The translations under genes were made by a program, and so were the position numbers. The notes under the pieces are model-generated. The model saw only the letters and a list, made by a program, of their open reading frames with translations. It was not told the origin of the DNA and made no database searches. A stretch of 7,606 nt of DNA from a bacterium (lineage in GTDB: Bacteria; Oederibacteriota; PGYV01; DSBP01): assembly GCA_011049465.1 (NCBI GenBank), contig DSBP01000241.1:1-7606 (forward strand), in the 5' to 3' direction. Below, one piece after another: positions 1 to 5,866 of the stretch. Each line of letters begins with the position of its first letter. Position 1 is the stretch's first letter.

Positions 1-1859
1 GCGGTATTTTTAAGGGGGAAGACGGAATAACATATTATTTCCGCGTACGGGCGCGGGATAACGCGGGCAACTGGTCGGAGTTTTACGAGCAGGGCTCAGT
101 CAGGACAACGGTGGATGTCTCCCCGCCTTCGCAGATAACCCAGATTGTGGCCAAGCCCGCGGCCGAAGGAAAAATAATCCTTGAGTGGGGGAAATCCGTT
201 GATTCGGTAAGCGGCCTTGATTTTTACAGGGTTTACCGGTCGTCCGTGTCGGGGCAGGTCGGAATGCAGATTTGCGATGACGGAGAAGTCAGGGAGACAA
301 CATTTACCGACGAGTCTGCGGATATTGAGGACGGCATCATTTATTATTATACGGTAAGGCCGGTTGACTGCGTGGGTAACGAGCGCGAATCCGGAAACAA
401 GCAGGTTCTGGCAATTTGCGACAGGTACGCGCTTCCGCCTGTTATCCGTTCAGTCACCCACCCCATGCAGGAACAATGGTACAACAACAGGAACCTTAAA
501 ATTACATGGGATACGCCGCAGGATGCCACAAGGATAACCGGTTACTACTACATCTTCGACCAGATAGCGTCAACGGTGCCGGACGCCAAAACAGGGACGT
601 GGTTTACCGACAATGAGATAGATTTTAATGGCTTGTCTGACGGAACCTGGTATTTCCATGTGATATCAAAGGATGAGGCGGGAAATGTCTCGGATGAGGC
701 GGCGCATTACAGGGTAAATATAGACACGAGCAGGCCGAAGCCGCCGGTAATCACCTCAATTACCCACGGGGATTTTAACCAGTGGTACAACAATAACGCG
801 CCCTCTTTTTCATGGACGACGCCCTCTGACCCGGCGGGAATAGAGGGTTACTATTATTTATTCAATCAGATTAAGGAGACCAGGCCTGATATTACGGCGT
901 CGAACTGGACAAAGGGGACAATGGCGTCTTTTGTGGATGTGCCGGACGGCGTCTGGTATCTTCATGTGACAGCCAAGGACACGGCAGGCAATATATCGGA
1001 AGAAGCCTCCCGCATGCAGGTAAACGTGGCTATGACGCCGCCGCCTCCGTCGGTTTTTTCAAGCACGCATCCCGACCCTGATAAATGGTACAGGGACAAA
1101 GAGGTTAAGATTCAGTGGAAACCGATGGATTATGTGAATGAAATAATAGGATATTATTACCTCCTTGATAATATGGAGAACAGCGTGCCCACTCCGAAAA
1201 ACAGCAAAACAATGGATACTGCGCTGTCGCTTCCTGATTTGTCCGACGGCCTATGGTATTTTCACATAGTCTCGGTTGACCGCGAGGGAATAATAGGCAA
1301 GACAGCGGCCCATTTCCCGGTTAAGATTAAGACAAAAGTAACGCTTAAGGGCGTTGTCACGCAGTCAAACGGGATAATGCCCCTTGCCGGCGCGACTGTT
1401 GAGGTTATGAGTGAAAACGGAACGACTCTTGGATTATGCATATCCGACAAAGAGGGCTCTTTCAGCGTGGAAAACCTGCCTGTCGCGACCGTAAGGATAA
1501 AGGTGATTTCAAAGGGGCTGCCGCCCCAGATGATATACGGGGTTGAACTGAAGTCGGACGAGGCAGAGCGTTACATGAATATTTCAAGCGAGATTTTCGC
1601 CATGCATGAGCCGGCATCCAAGAAAATAGTTATTAATTATTATATACCCGAGGACGGCGCTGTCACCATCAAGTTTTATAACGAGGCCGGAAAAATAATC
1701 AATACGATAGAGGAGAAGAAAAAAGGCAGGGTTTATAACAGCAATACGATTGACGCTTCGGGGCTGGAGCCGGGCATGTACCTGTATCAGGTTACGTCAA
1801 AGGGAGATGTGACAGGCAAGCTGACAAGATACGCAATCAGAAAAATAAAGATAACATAG
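1..1859 (+). CDS. Exported multidomain FN3/Ig-like repeat protein with FlgD/sorting-like C-terminal domain (5' partial)
   Basis: This is the C-terminal 618 residues of a larger protein. The frame is open to the left edge (first full codon at 3), so the GTG at 111 is internal and the true start and any signal peptide lie outside. Visible order (residue 1 = codon at 3): the end of an FN3-like module (1-36, with YYFRVRARDNAGNWS); an FN3 module (about 40-140); three related Ig-like repeats (about 144-241, 245-342, 347-443); a carboxypeptidase-regulatory-like beta domain (about 444-511, with GATVEV and DKEGSFSVENLP); and a C-terminal domain (about 539-618) with IPEDGAVTIKFYNEAGK and LEPGMYLYQV, resembling FlgD Ig-like and type IX secretion sorting domains. 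No enzymatic motif, LPXTG or C-terminal membrane anchor is visible. A surface or secreted adhesion/scaffold role is inferred. The gene ends in TAG, 77 nt before the next gene. Domain classes are fairly secure; function and secretion route are not. Confidence 0.85.
   Translation, partial: GIFKGEDGITYYFRVRARDNAGNWSEFYEQGSVRTTVDVSPPSQITQIVAKPAAEGKIILEWGKSVDSVSGLDFYRVYRSSVSGQVGMQICDDGEVRETTFTDESADIEDGIIYYYTVRPVDCVGNERESGNKQVLAICDRYALPPVIRSVTHPMQEQWYNNRNLKITWDTPQDATRITGYYYIFDQIASTVPDAKTGTWFTDNEIDFNGLSDGTWYFHVISKDEAGNVSDEAAHYRVNIDTSRPKPPVITSITHGDFNQWYNNNAPSFSWTTPSDPAGIEGYYYLFNQIKETRPDITASNWTKGTMASFVDVPDGVWYLHVTAKDTAGNISEEASRMQVNVAMTPPPPSVFSSTHPDPDKWYRDKEVKIQWKPMDYVNEIIGYYYLLDNMENSVPTPKNSKTMDTALSLPDLSDGLWYFHIVSVDREGIIGKTAAHFPVKIKTKVTLKGVVTQSNGIMPLAGATVEVMSENGTTLGLCISDKEGSFSVENLPVATVRIKVISKGLPPQMIYGVELKSDEAERYMNISSEIFAMHEPASKKIVINYYIPEDGAVTIKFYNEAGKIINTIEEKKKGRVYNSNTIDASGLEPGMYLYQVTSKGDVTGKLTRYAIRKIKIT
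432..1331 (+). repeat. Three tandem ~101-residue Ig-like protein repeats
   Basis: Three consecutive units (about 432-725, 735-1028 and 1041-1331) share one pattern: a TH(P/G) turn, a WY(N/R)(N/D) box, a W of a beta strand, a GYYY tyrosine run, a proline after a Gln/Asn-rich strand, a DG.WY(F/L)H(V/I) strand, and in the first two (K)D.AGN.S. The WY boxes are 102 and 101 residues apart. Units 1 and 2 look closest; unit 3 has lost the KDxAGN motif (VDREGI instead). The units diverge at DNA level, so this is old duplication rather than recent slippage. Confidence 0.85.
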
Positions 1860-1936
1860 TTCGGCCTTAAACCGCTTTAATGTCCCGGCGTCAGTCTTAA
1901 AAAAACGGGCATACTTCATAATGCAGGAGGCGGATG
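1860..1936. other. Intergenic gap between surface protein and zinc-ribbon gene
   Basis: This 77-nt spacer holds the Shine-Dalgarno of the next gene at its right end. An imperfect inverted repeat (1880-1887 with 1906-1912: ATG-CCCG against CGGGCAT, one bulged T) encloses an A-rich loop. The A run lies in the loop rather than a T run after the stem, so this is not a recognisable intrinsic terminator. No convincing sigma-70 promoter is seen. Confidence 0.4.
1925..1930 (+). promoter_or_regulatory. Ribosome binding site (AGGAGG) deciding the zinc-ribbon gene start
   Basis: A full-consensus AGGAGG stands 3 nt before the ATG at 1934 and 6 nt before the adjacent in-frame ATG at 1937. The 6-nt spacer is the normal one, so the second ATG is the likelier start. 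Confidence 0.75.
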
Positions 1937-2767
1937 ATGAGTCGTTTATGCAGGGCCTGCGGGGCGGAGAACAGGGAGGAGGCGGCCTTTTGCCGCTCGT
2001 GCGGTTCCCCGCTGCCGAAAAAAAAGAAGGCTGCGGTATCGGGTGTAAAAGCCCTGGCTGACAGGGCTGTTATGCGTTTTTGGGCCATAACGGCATGCGC
2101 GGCCGTGCTGCTTGCGGCAACAGGAATGTTTGTCATGAACAGAATAAAGGAACGGTCTAAAGTAACAACCATTAACGAGTATACGTCAAAGTTTGACAGG
2201 ATTGACGACGCTGCGTTTGGCGCGGCCTCCGCGGAGCGCTTTCACATACAGTCGTTGTGGTGGAACATGAGCGTTGATGACATAAAAAGGGTTCATCCCT
2301 ATGCAACCGCCTCGACGGACCCTGATTTTATCTCTTCGATGACTGTTACTCAGCATGACTATAAGATTAAGATGCCGCACGCCAATTTCATGAGCCTGGG
2401 GATAAATAACGGAAGGCTTTATGCGGTTAAGTTTGAATTCGGGCCGCATGAAGTATTTGAGAGCCAGGCTCTTAAGGTGCCAAACAAGGACGAGATAATG
2501 TACGGAAGGTTTAAAGGGCTGGTGATGGCATTCCGGAGGCTCTATGGCCCGCCGGCATTTGTCAAGGACGATACGGATAAAATGTCCCCGCAGGAAGCCA
2601 TAAAATCCGTAAAGGCAGGAACGTACAAGGGCAGCCCCAGCAATATTTATATGTACTGGGATATCGGGGACACGCGGGCAGAGGCGGTTCTCTTCGGGCA
2701 CGGAAAAAAACTCCATCTTACCGTAAGGTTTCTTTACATGCCCGTGTGGCGGCTTGTCGGGAAATGA
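1937..2767 (+). CDS. Membrane-anchored zinc-ribbon protein of unknown function
   Basis: I do not recognise this 276-residue protein as a named family. It opens with a four-cysteine zinc ribbon (CRAC at 5-8, CRSC at 19-22), followed by a Lys-rich stretch (29-31), one hydrophobic helix (about 48-68) and a roughly 200-residue C-terminal region. By the positive-inside rule the ribbon should be cytoplasmic and the C-terminal part extracytoplasmic. The latter has a W-x-M-S-x-D-D-I motif (109-116), a strand pattern NGRLYAVKFEFG (158-169) and FRRLYGPP (199-206). This resembles small alpha/beta lipoprotein-type domains in which a 'G/W-M-S-x-D-E-V' helix precedes 'YG-P', but the match is only impressionistic. 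The start at 1937 is chosen on Shine-Dalgarno spacing; 1934 would add one Met. Its TGA overlaps the next gene's ATG (ATGA), implying coupled translation with the O-antigen-ligase-like protein and perhaps a shared envelope role. The zinc ribbon could serve protein-protein contact rather than DNA binding. Confidence 0.8.
   Translation: MSRLCRACGAENREEAAFCRSCGSPLPKKKKAAVSGVKALADRAVMRFWAITACAAVLLAATGMFVMNRIKERSKVTTINEYTSKFDRIDDAAFGAASAERFHIQSLWWNMSVDDIKRVHPYATASTDPDFISSMTVTQHDYKIKMPHANFMSLGINNGRLYAVKFEFGPHEVFESQALKVPNKDEIMYGRFKGLVMAFRRLYGPPAFVKDDTDKMSPQEAIKSVKAGTYKGSPSNIYMYWDIGDTRAEAVLFGHGKKLHLTVRFLYMPVWRLVGK
2764..2767 (+). promoter_or_regulatory. ATGA stop/start overlap (translational coupling)
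   Basis: The TGA of the zinc-ribbon gene (2765-2767) overlaps the ATG of the ligase-like gene (2764-2766). No strong Shine-Dalgarno precedes this ATG, consistent with re-initiation by ribosomes finishing the upstream gene. A GTG at 2746 in the same frame would add six residues but lacks a good binding site. Confidence 0.7.
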
Positions 2768-4728
2768 GGGGCGCGGAAAAACTCTTTTATAGTGCGCTCG
2801 GGTTTATTCTTTTTCTGGTCCCGCTTGTTTACTCGGGAAGCTCGTACCACTTCATTTATATTAAAGAGGCCGTCTTCGCGGCAGGGGTTATTTTTCTGGG
2901 CGCTGTTTTCCTCTTTGAGCGCTCCATAAATATCAAAAGAGCATCTCTTTTCCCGCTTGTGCTTGGCGCGTGGATGCTTATCTCTTTTATATTCAGCGAT
3001 TACAAGCACGCGGCGCTGATTGTCTCGTTGAGATACGGGTCGGTATTTTTATTCTTTTTCATACTGGCAAATTACGAAAAATATGACAGAAGAAAGGCGC
3101 GGGTTATTTTCGCGGCCGGGGCCGTGCTCCCGCTTCTTATAGGTGTTTTACAGGCTGTTGTCCCCGGTTTTATGAAGGAGCTTATGGTATTCGGGAACAG
3201 GATACCCTCCACTTTCGGCAACCCGAATTTTCTGGCTGCTTTTGCTGTGTGTGTTATTCCTGTTGTTTTGGGCCTTGCCGGCGGGGCCGGGAAGAGGCTC
3301 AAGGCGGCTTATTACGCGGAGGCTCTTCTTGCCGCGGCATGCGTGGTGTTATCAGGGTCAAAAGCAGGGTTTATTGTGCTTGTTGTGATGGCAGCGGTTT
3401 ACGGCGCGGTTTACGGCAGCAGATATATCGGAACAAAGAAGGCCGCGGCAGCAGCCGCGGTAATAATACTGCTGGGCGCAGTTGGAACTGCGGCAATGAG
3501 CGGGATGTTTGCGCCTGACGGGATAATGAAAAATGACTCGGTCTTTTTCAGGCTGCATACCTGGAAAGGCGCCCTTCAAATGACAGCGCAAAAACCCCTG
3601 ACAGGCACAGGGCCCGGGGCATTCGCTCTTGAATATCCCGCTCACAGGCCCGATGAAATTATGAAATGGTCGGCGGAACACAGCTATGAGACCCTTTATG
3701 CCGAGAATTTTTTAATCCATGCGGCGGCAGAGAGGGGAATCCCCGGAATGCTTATTCTAATGTGGATGATGTATGTCTTTTTTACGGCAAGGTCAAGGGG
3801 TTCCGGGGACTTAAAGGCTGCTCTTGGCGCGCTGTTGTGCGTTAACCTTGCGGGCGTTGACATTAATTATATGCCGTCGTTCATGGCCGCTTTTTTCATG
3901 GCAGGGCTCGTAATAAACGGGCAAAAGAAAGAGGCGGTAATAAGCATAAGCGGGCCCGGCAAAAGGCTTCTGGCGGCCGGTATTGTCACGGCGGCTGTTT
4001 TTATATTTTACACTCAATTTATGATGAACATCTCTTTTATTCACCTCAAGAAGGGTGAGTTTTTGTCAAGGGCCGGAAATTATAAGGCCGCAATATCCGA
4101 ATACGAAAAAACCCTGGCCATTGACCCGTGCAGCCTCAGCGGGCTATATTTTATGGCGGGCTCATATTACGACCTTGACAGGGAAGCAAACCGGCAGAAG
4201 GCGCTTGAAGTATATGAAAGGCTTGAGAAACTGGCGCCGAATTATGTGCTGCTGCATTACATGAAAGGGGCTATTTACAGGGCGGCGGAAGAATATGACC
4301 GGGCTGCGGACTCGTTCAGCCGCATGCTTGCGCTGGACCCTTATTACAAGCCGGCGGCGGAAGCGCTTGCATATATTTACCTGCATGTGAAATCAAGGCC
4401 GAAAGAAGCTGCCGCGCCGCTGATTAAGCTGCTTGAAAAATTTCCCGGTGACGCCTCTATATATAACAATCTCGGAAACATATATTTTATGGAGAAACGG
4501 CTCAAAGATTCCATAGAGGCCTTTAAAAAAGCTATTGATTTAAAGGCGGATAAGGATTATTATTATAACTTAGGATGTGTCTATTTCACCGCAAATGACG
4601 GAAAAAACGCAAGATATTACCTTGAAAAAGCAGATAAGGCGGGAAAGGGCAGCGACCCCAGGGTGAAACAGATGCTGTCAATTCTTGAAAGATACGATGA
4701 AGTGACCGGGGTTAAACACAGGAACTGA
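2764..4728 (+). CDS. O-antigen ligase/polymerase family (Wzy_C) membrane protein with C-terminal TPR domain
   Basis: The 654-residue protein has about 12 hydrophobic helices between residues 8 and 418, then a soluble C-terminal third. Wzy_C-type hallmarks are visible: GNPNFLA (152-158) opening a helix, FFRLHTWKGAL (261-271), a GTGPGAF loop (281-287) with R295 and H307 in the following large loop, and AENFLIHAAAERGIPG (313-328), the usual 'N-x-F/Y-L...E-x-G-x-x-G' signature. Family members join or polymerise lipid-linked glycans in the periplasm, using loop Arg/His residues. The C-terminal part holds about six TPR units (roughly 425-456, 458-492, 495-527, 528-562, 564-596, 598-628), ending helices with motifs such as LAIDP and LALDP. 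Ligase-plus-TPR fusions are known and may bind a protein acceptor or partner. No glycosyltransferases or flippase lie in the window, so ligase, polymerase and protein O-oligosaccharyltransferase cannot be told apart. The family call is firm; the substrate is unknown. Confidence 0.85.
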   Translation: MRGAEKLFYSALGFILFLVPLVYSGSSYHFIYIKEAVFAAGVIFLGAVFLFERSINIKRASLFPLVLGAWMLISFIFSDYKHAALIVSLRYGSVFLFFFILANYEKYDRRKARVIFAAGAVLPLLIGVLQAVVPGFMKELMVFGNRIPSTFGNPNFLAAFAVCVIPVVLGLAGGAGKRLKAAYYAEALLAAACVVLSGSKAGFIVLVVMAAVYGAVYGSRYIGTKKAAAAAAVIILLGAVGTAAMSGMFAPDGIMKNDSVFFRLHTWKGALQMTAQKPLTGTGPGAFALEYPAHRPDEIMKWSAEHSYETLYAENFLIHAAAERGIPGMLILMWMMYVFFTARSRGSGDLKAALGALLCVNLAGVDINYMPSFMAAFFMAGLVINGQKKEAVISISGPGKRLLAAGIVTAAVFIFYTQFMMNISFIHLKKGEFLSRAGNYKAAISEYEKTLAIDPCSLSGLYFMAGSYYDLDREANRQKALEVYERLEKLAPNYVLLHYMKGAIYRAAEEYDRAADSFSRMLALDPYYKPAAEALAYIYLHVKSRPKEAAAPLIKLLEKFPGDASIYNNLGNIYFMEKRLKDSIEAFKKAIDLKADKDYYYNLGCVYFTANDGKNARYYLEKADKAGKGSDPRVKQMLSILERYDEVTGVKHRN

Positions 4729-4748
4729 AGGCATCAGAACGGGAATAA

Positions 4749-4787
4749 AGGGCGGCAGGCTGAGGAAAAGAAAGTAAACCGCGCCCT
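4749..4787 (+). promoter_or_regulatory. Possible leader hairpin upstream of purN
   Basis: A perfect 6-bp inverted repeat, AGGGCG (4749-4754) and CGCCCT (4782-4787), encloses a 27-nt purine-rich loop and ends 3 nt before the purN Shine-Dalgarno. It has no T run after it, so it is not a terminator. With so short a stem and so long a loop it may be chance. No purine-riboswitch signature is seen in this 70-nt gap. Confidence 0.2.
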
Positions 4788-4790
4788 ACA

Positions 4791-4795
4791 AGGAG
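4791..4795 (+). promoter_or_regulatory. Ribosome binding site (AGGAG) for purN
   Basis: AGGAG lies 3 nt before GTG (4799) and 6 nt before the next in-frame codon, TTG (4802). Normal spacing favours the TTG, which also gives the common PurN N terminus M-K-K-I-A-V. The tyrS gene in the same window also starts at TTG, so TTG use is plausible here. Confidence 0.6.
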
Positions 4796-4801
4796 CAGGT
4801 G

Positions 4802-5425
4802 TTGAAAAAAATAGCGGTATTTGTATCGGGCGGCGGTTCAAATCTTCAGTCGCTCATAGATTCGGTTGATTCGGGACATATAAAGGGCGCGGTTATTGAG
4901 GTTGTTTTCAGCGACAGGGAGTCCGCGTACGGGCTTGAGCGGGCGCGCAGGCACTCCATTGCAGCGCTGCATCTTTCGCCTGCCGGTTTTTTTGACAGGG
5001 AAGCTTTTGACAGGAAAATCGCGGACGAGATGAACCTTCTTGGCGTCAGCCTTGTATGCCTTGCGGGTTACATGCGGATACTGACAAAAGCTTTTATAGA
5101 TACGTTTAAGGGCGTGATAATGAATATTCACCCTGCTTTGCTGCCGAAATACGGCGGAGCCGGAATGTACGGCAGGCATGTTCACGAGGCCGTGATTGCG
5201 GCCGGCGAAAGCGAATCTGGGTGCACTGTCCATTTTGTGGATTATGGCACGGACACAGGTCCCGTAATACTGCAAAAGAGCGTTCCTGTTGAGGAAGGCG
5301 ATACGCCGGAGAGCCTTGCCAAAAAGGTTCTCGCGCTGGAACACGAGGCATACCCTGAGGCAGTAAAGCTGTGGGCCGAAGAAAGAATAAAAACAGAGGG
5401 CTCAAAGGTAATAATAACAGAATAG
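4802..5425 (+). CDS. purN: Phosphoribosylglycinamide formyltransferase (GAR transformylase 1)
   Basis: This cytosolic enzyme transfers the formyl group of 10-formyl-THF to GAR, giving FGAR, in de novo purine synthesis. The 207-residue length is normal for PurN. SGGGSN (9-14) forms the N-terminal phosphate-binding loop. LAGYMRIL (87-94) and NIHPALLPKYGG (108-119) are classic folate/GAR-site segments, and HFVDYGTDTGPVI (144-156) supplies the last catalytic element. By comparison with the E. coli N106/H108/D144 triad, the active residues are N108, H110 and D151. Between H110 and D151 the protein has the longer GAGMYGRHVHEA loop, known from many PurN of anaerobes, rather than the short E. coli form. 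The start is taken at TTG 4802 on binding-site spacing; GTG 4799 is the alternative. It follows the ligase-like gene after about 70 nt and precedes the DUF2007 gene by 78 nt. Confidence 0.95.
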   Translation: MKKIAVFVSGGGSNLQSLIDSVDSGHIKGAVIEVVFSDRESAYGLERARRHSIAALHLSPAGFFDREAFDRKIADEMNLLGVSLVCLAGYMRILTKAFIDTFKGVIMNIHPALLPKYGGAGMYGRHVHEAVIAAGESESGCTVHFVDYGTDTGPVILQKSVPVEEGDTPESLAKKVLALEHEAYPEAVKLWAEERIKTEGSKVIITE

Positions 5426-5454
5426 GGGCCGCCCATAGTTTTATTGTTTGAATG

Positions 5455-5478
5455 GAAATGCAAATGTAAATGTAAATT
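5455..5478 (+). repeat. Short degenerate hexanucleotide tandem repeat
   Basis: Four consecutive 6-nt units GAAATG, CAAATG, TAAATG, TAAATT lie in the only clearly AT-rich spacer of the window (5426-5503), preceded by a partial unit (GAATG, 5450-5454). The units differ at their first base, and the last also at its final base. The tract ends 15 nt before the next gene's Shine-Dalgarno (AGGAGG, 5494-5499). Weak -35/-10-like boxes occur here (TTGAAT 5448-5453, TAAATT 5473-5478, 19-nt spacing), but AT-rich DNA gives such matches by chance. Confidence 0.55.
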
Positions 5479-5503
5479 GTATTAAAGTTTACTAGGAGGC
5501 GCT

Positions 5504-5851
5504 ATGTTCTGCCCTGCGTGCAGGTATGAGTATGAAGAGGGAATAATAGAATGCCCGGACTGCGGCGAAAAGCTGATAGAGAAGCTTCCCGGCGAAGAGG
5601 ATGAATATGATTACGAGGCCGAGACCGCCGAGTTGTGCGAGGTTGAGGATGAGATTGAGGCGGGCGCCATAAGGGCCATGCTGACGGATACGGGTATTTA
5701 CAGTTTTTTACGCACAAATTTCCTGCCATCGACGAGGATGGCGCTTTTTGCGCTGAAGCAGAGGAAGATGGGCACAATAATAGTCAATAAGGAAGACCTT
5801 GAAAAGGCAAAGGAAGTTGTTGAAGATTTTAAAAAATCCAGAGGATTCTGA
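5504..5851 (+). CDS. Zinc-ribbon DUF2007 protein (putative signal-transducing domain)
   Basis: The 115-residue soluble protein has two parts. An N-terminal zinc ribbon carries CPAC (3-6) and CPDC (17-20). After a strongly acidic linker (about 31-50) comes a DUF2007-like domain (about 43-113). It shows the family pattern of a first strand (AELCEV), a helix with E-A-x-x-I-x-x-M-L-x-D-x-G-I (about 52-65), and a final strand plus helix (TIIVNKEDLEKAKEVVEDF) typical of 'V-x-x-E-D-x-x-x-A-x-x-x-L'. DUF2007 is labelled a putative signal-transducing domain, but no biochemical role is established that I know of. The start is supported by AGGAGG 4 nt upstream (5494-5499). The stop is 15 nt before purH, so the two are very probably co-transcribed. 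Its place between purN and purH may reflect regulation or mere clustering. Confidence 0.85.
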   Translation: MFCPACRYEYEEGIIECPDCGEKLIEKLPGEEDEYDYEAETAELCEVEDEIEAGAIRAMLTDTGIYSFLRTNFLPSTRMALFALKQRKMGTIIVNKEDLEKAKEVVEDFKKSRGF

Positions 5852-5855
5852 TTAA

Positions 5856-5860
5856 AGGAG
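5856..5860 (+). promoter_or_regulatory. Ribosome binding site (AGGAG) for purH
   Basis: AGGAG lies 6 nt before the ATG at 5867, inside the 15-nt gap after the DUF2007 gene, and supports that ATG as the start. Confidence 0.75.
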
Positions 5861-5866
5861 AAGGAT

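Noticed and set aside
111..113. GTG as the start of the first gene
   Set aside because: The frame is open to the left edge and the upstream codons encode the end of an FN3-like module (YYFRVRARDNAGNWS), so the GTG is internal.
1880..1912. Terminator after the surface-protein gene
   Set aside because: The stem is short and bulged, and the homopolymer is an A run inside the loop, not a T run after the stem.
1917..1922. CATAAT as a -10 promoter box for the zinc-ribbon gene
   Set aside because: A transcript start about 7 nt downstream would fall in the Shine-Dalgarno (1925-1930), and no -35 box is evident.
2186..2716. Long minus-strand open frame (176 codons) opposite the zinc-ribbon gene
   Set aside because: It is antisense to a gene with clear motifs and a good binding site, and its translation shows no recognisable domain.
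2746..2748. GTG as the start of the ligase-like gene
   Set aside because: It has no clear Shine-Dalgarno, and the ATG at 2764 makes the standard ATGA overlap and begins directly before the first membrane helix.
3442..3460. Direct repeat of GCCGCGG, a possible recombination or regulatory site
   Set aside because: It encodes an alanine run at the start of a membrane helix in the ligase-like gene; codon bias explains it.
4729..4801. Purine riboswitch upstream of purN
   Set aside because: The gap is only about 70 nt, and I see none of the conserved purine-aptamer core elements or an expression platform.
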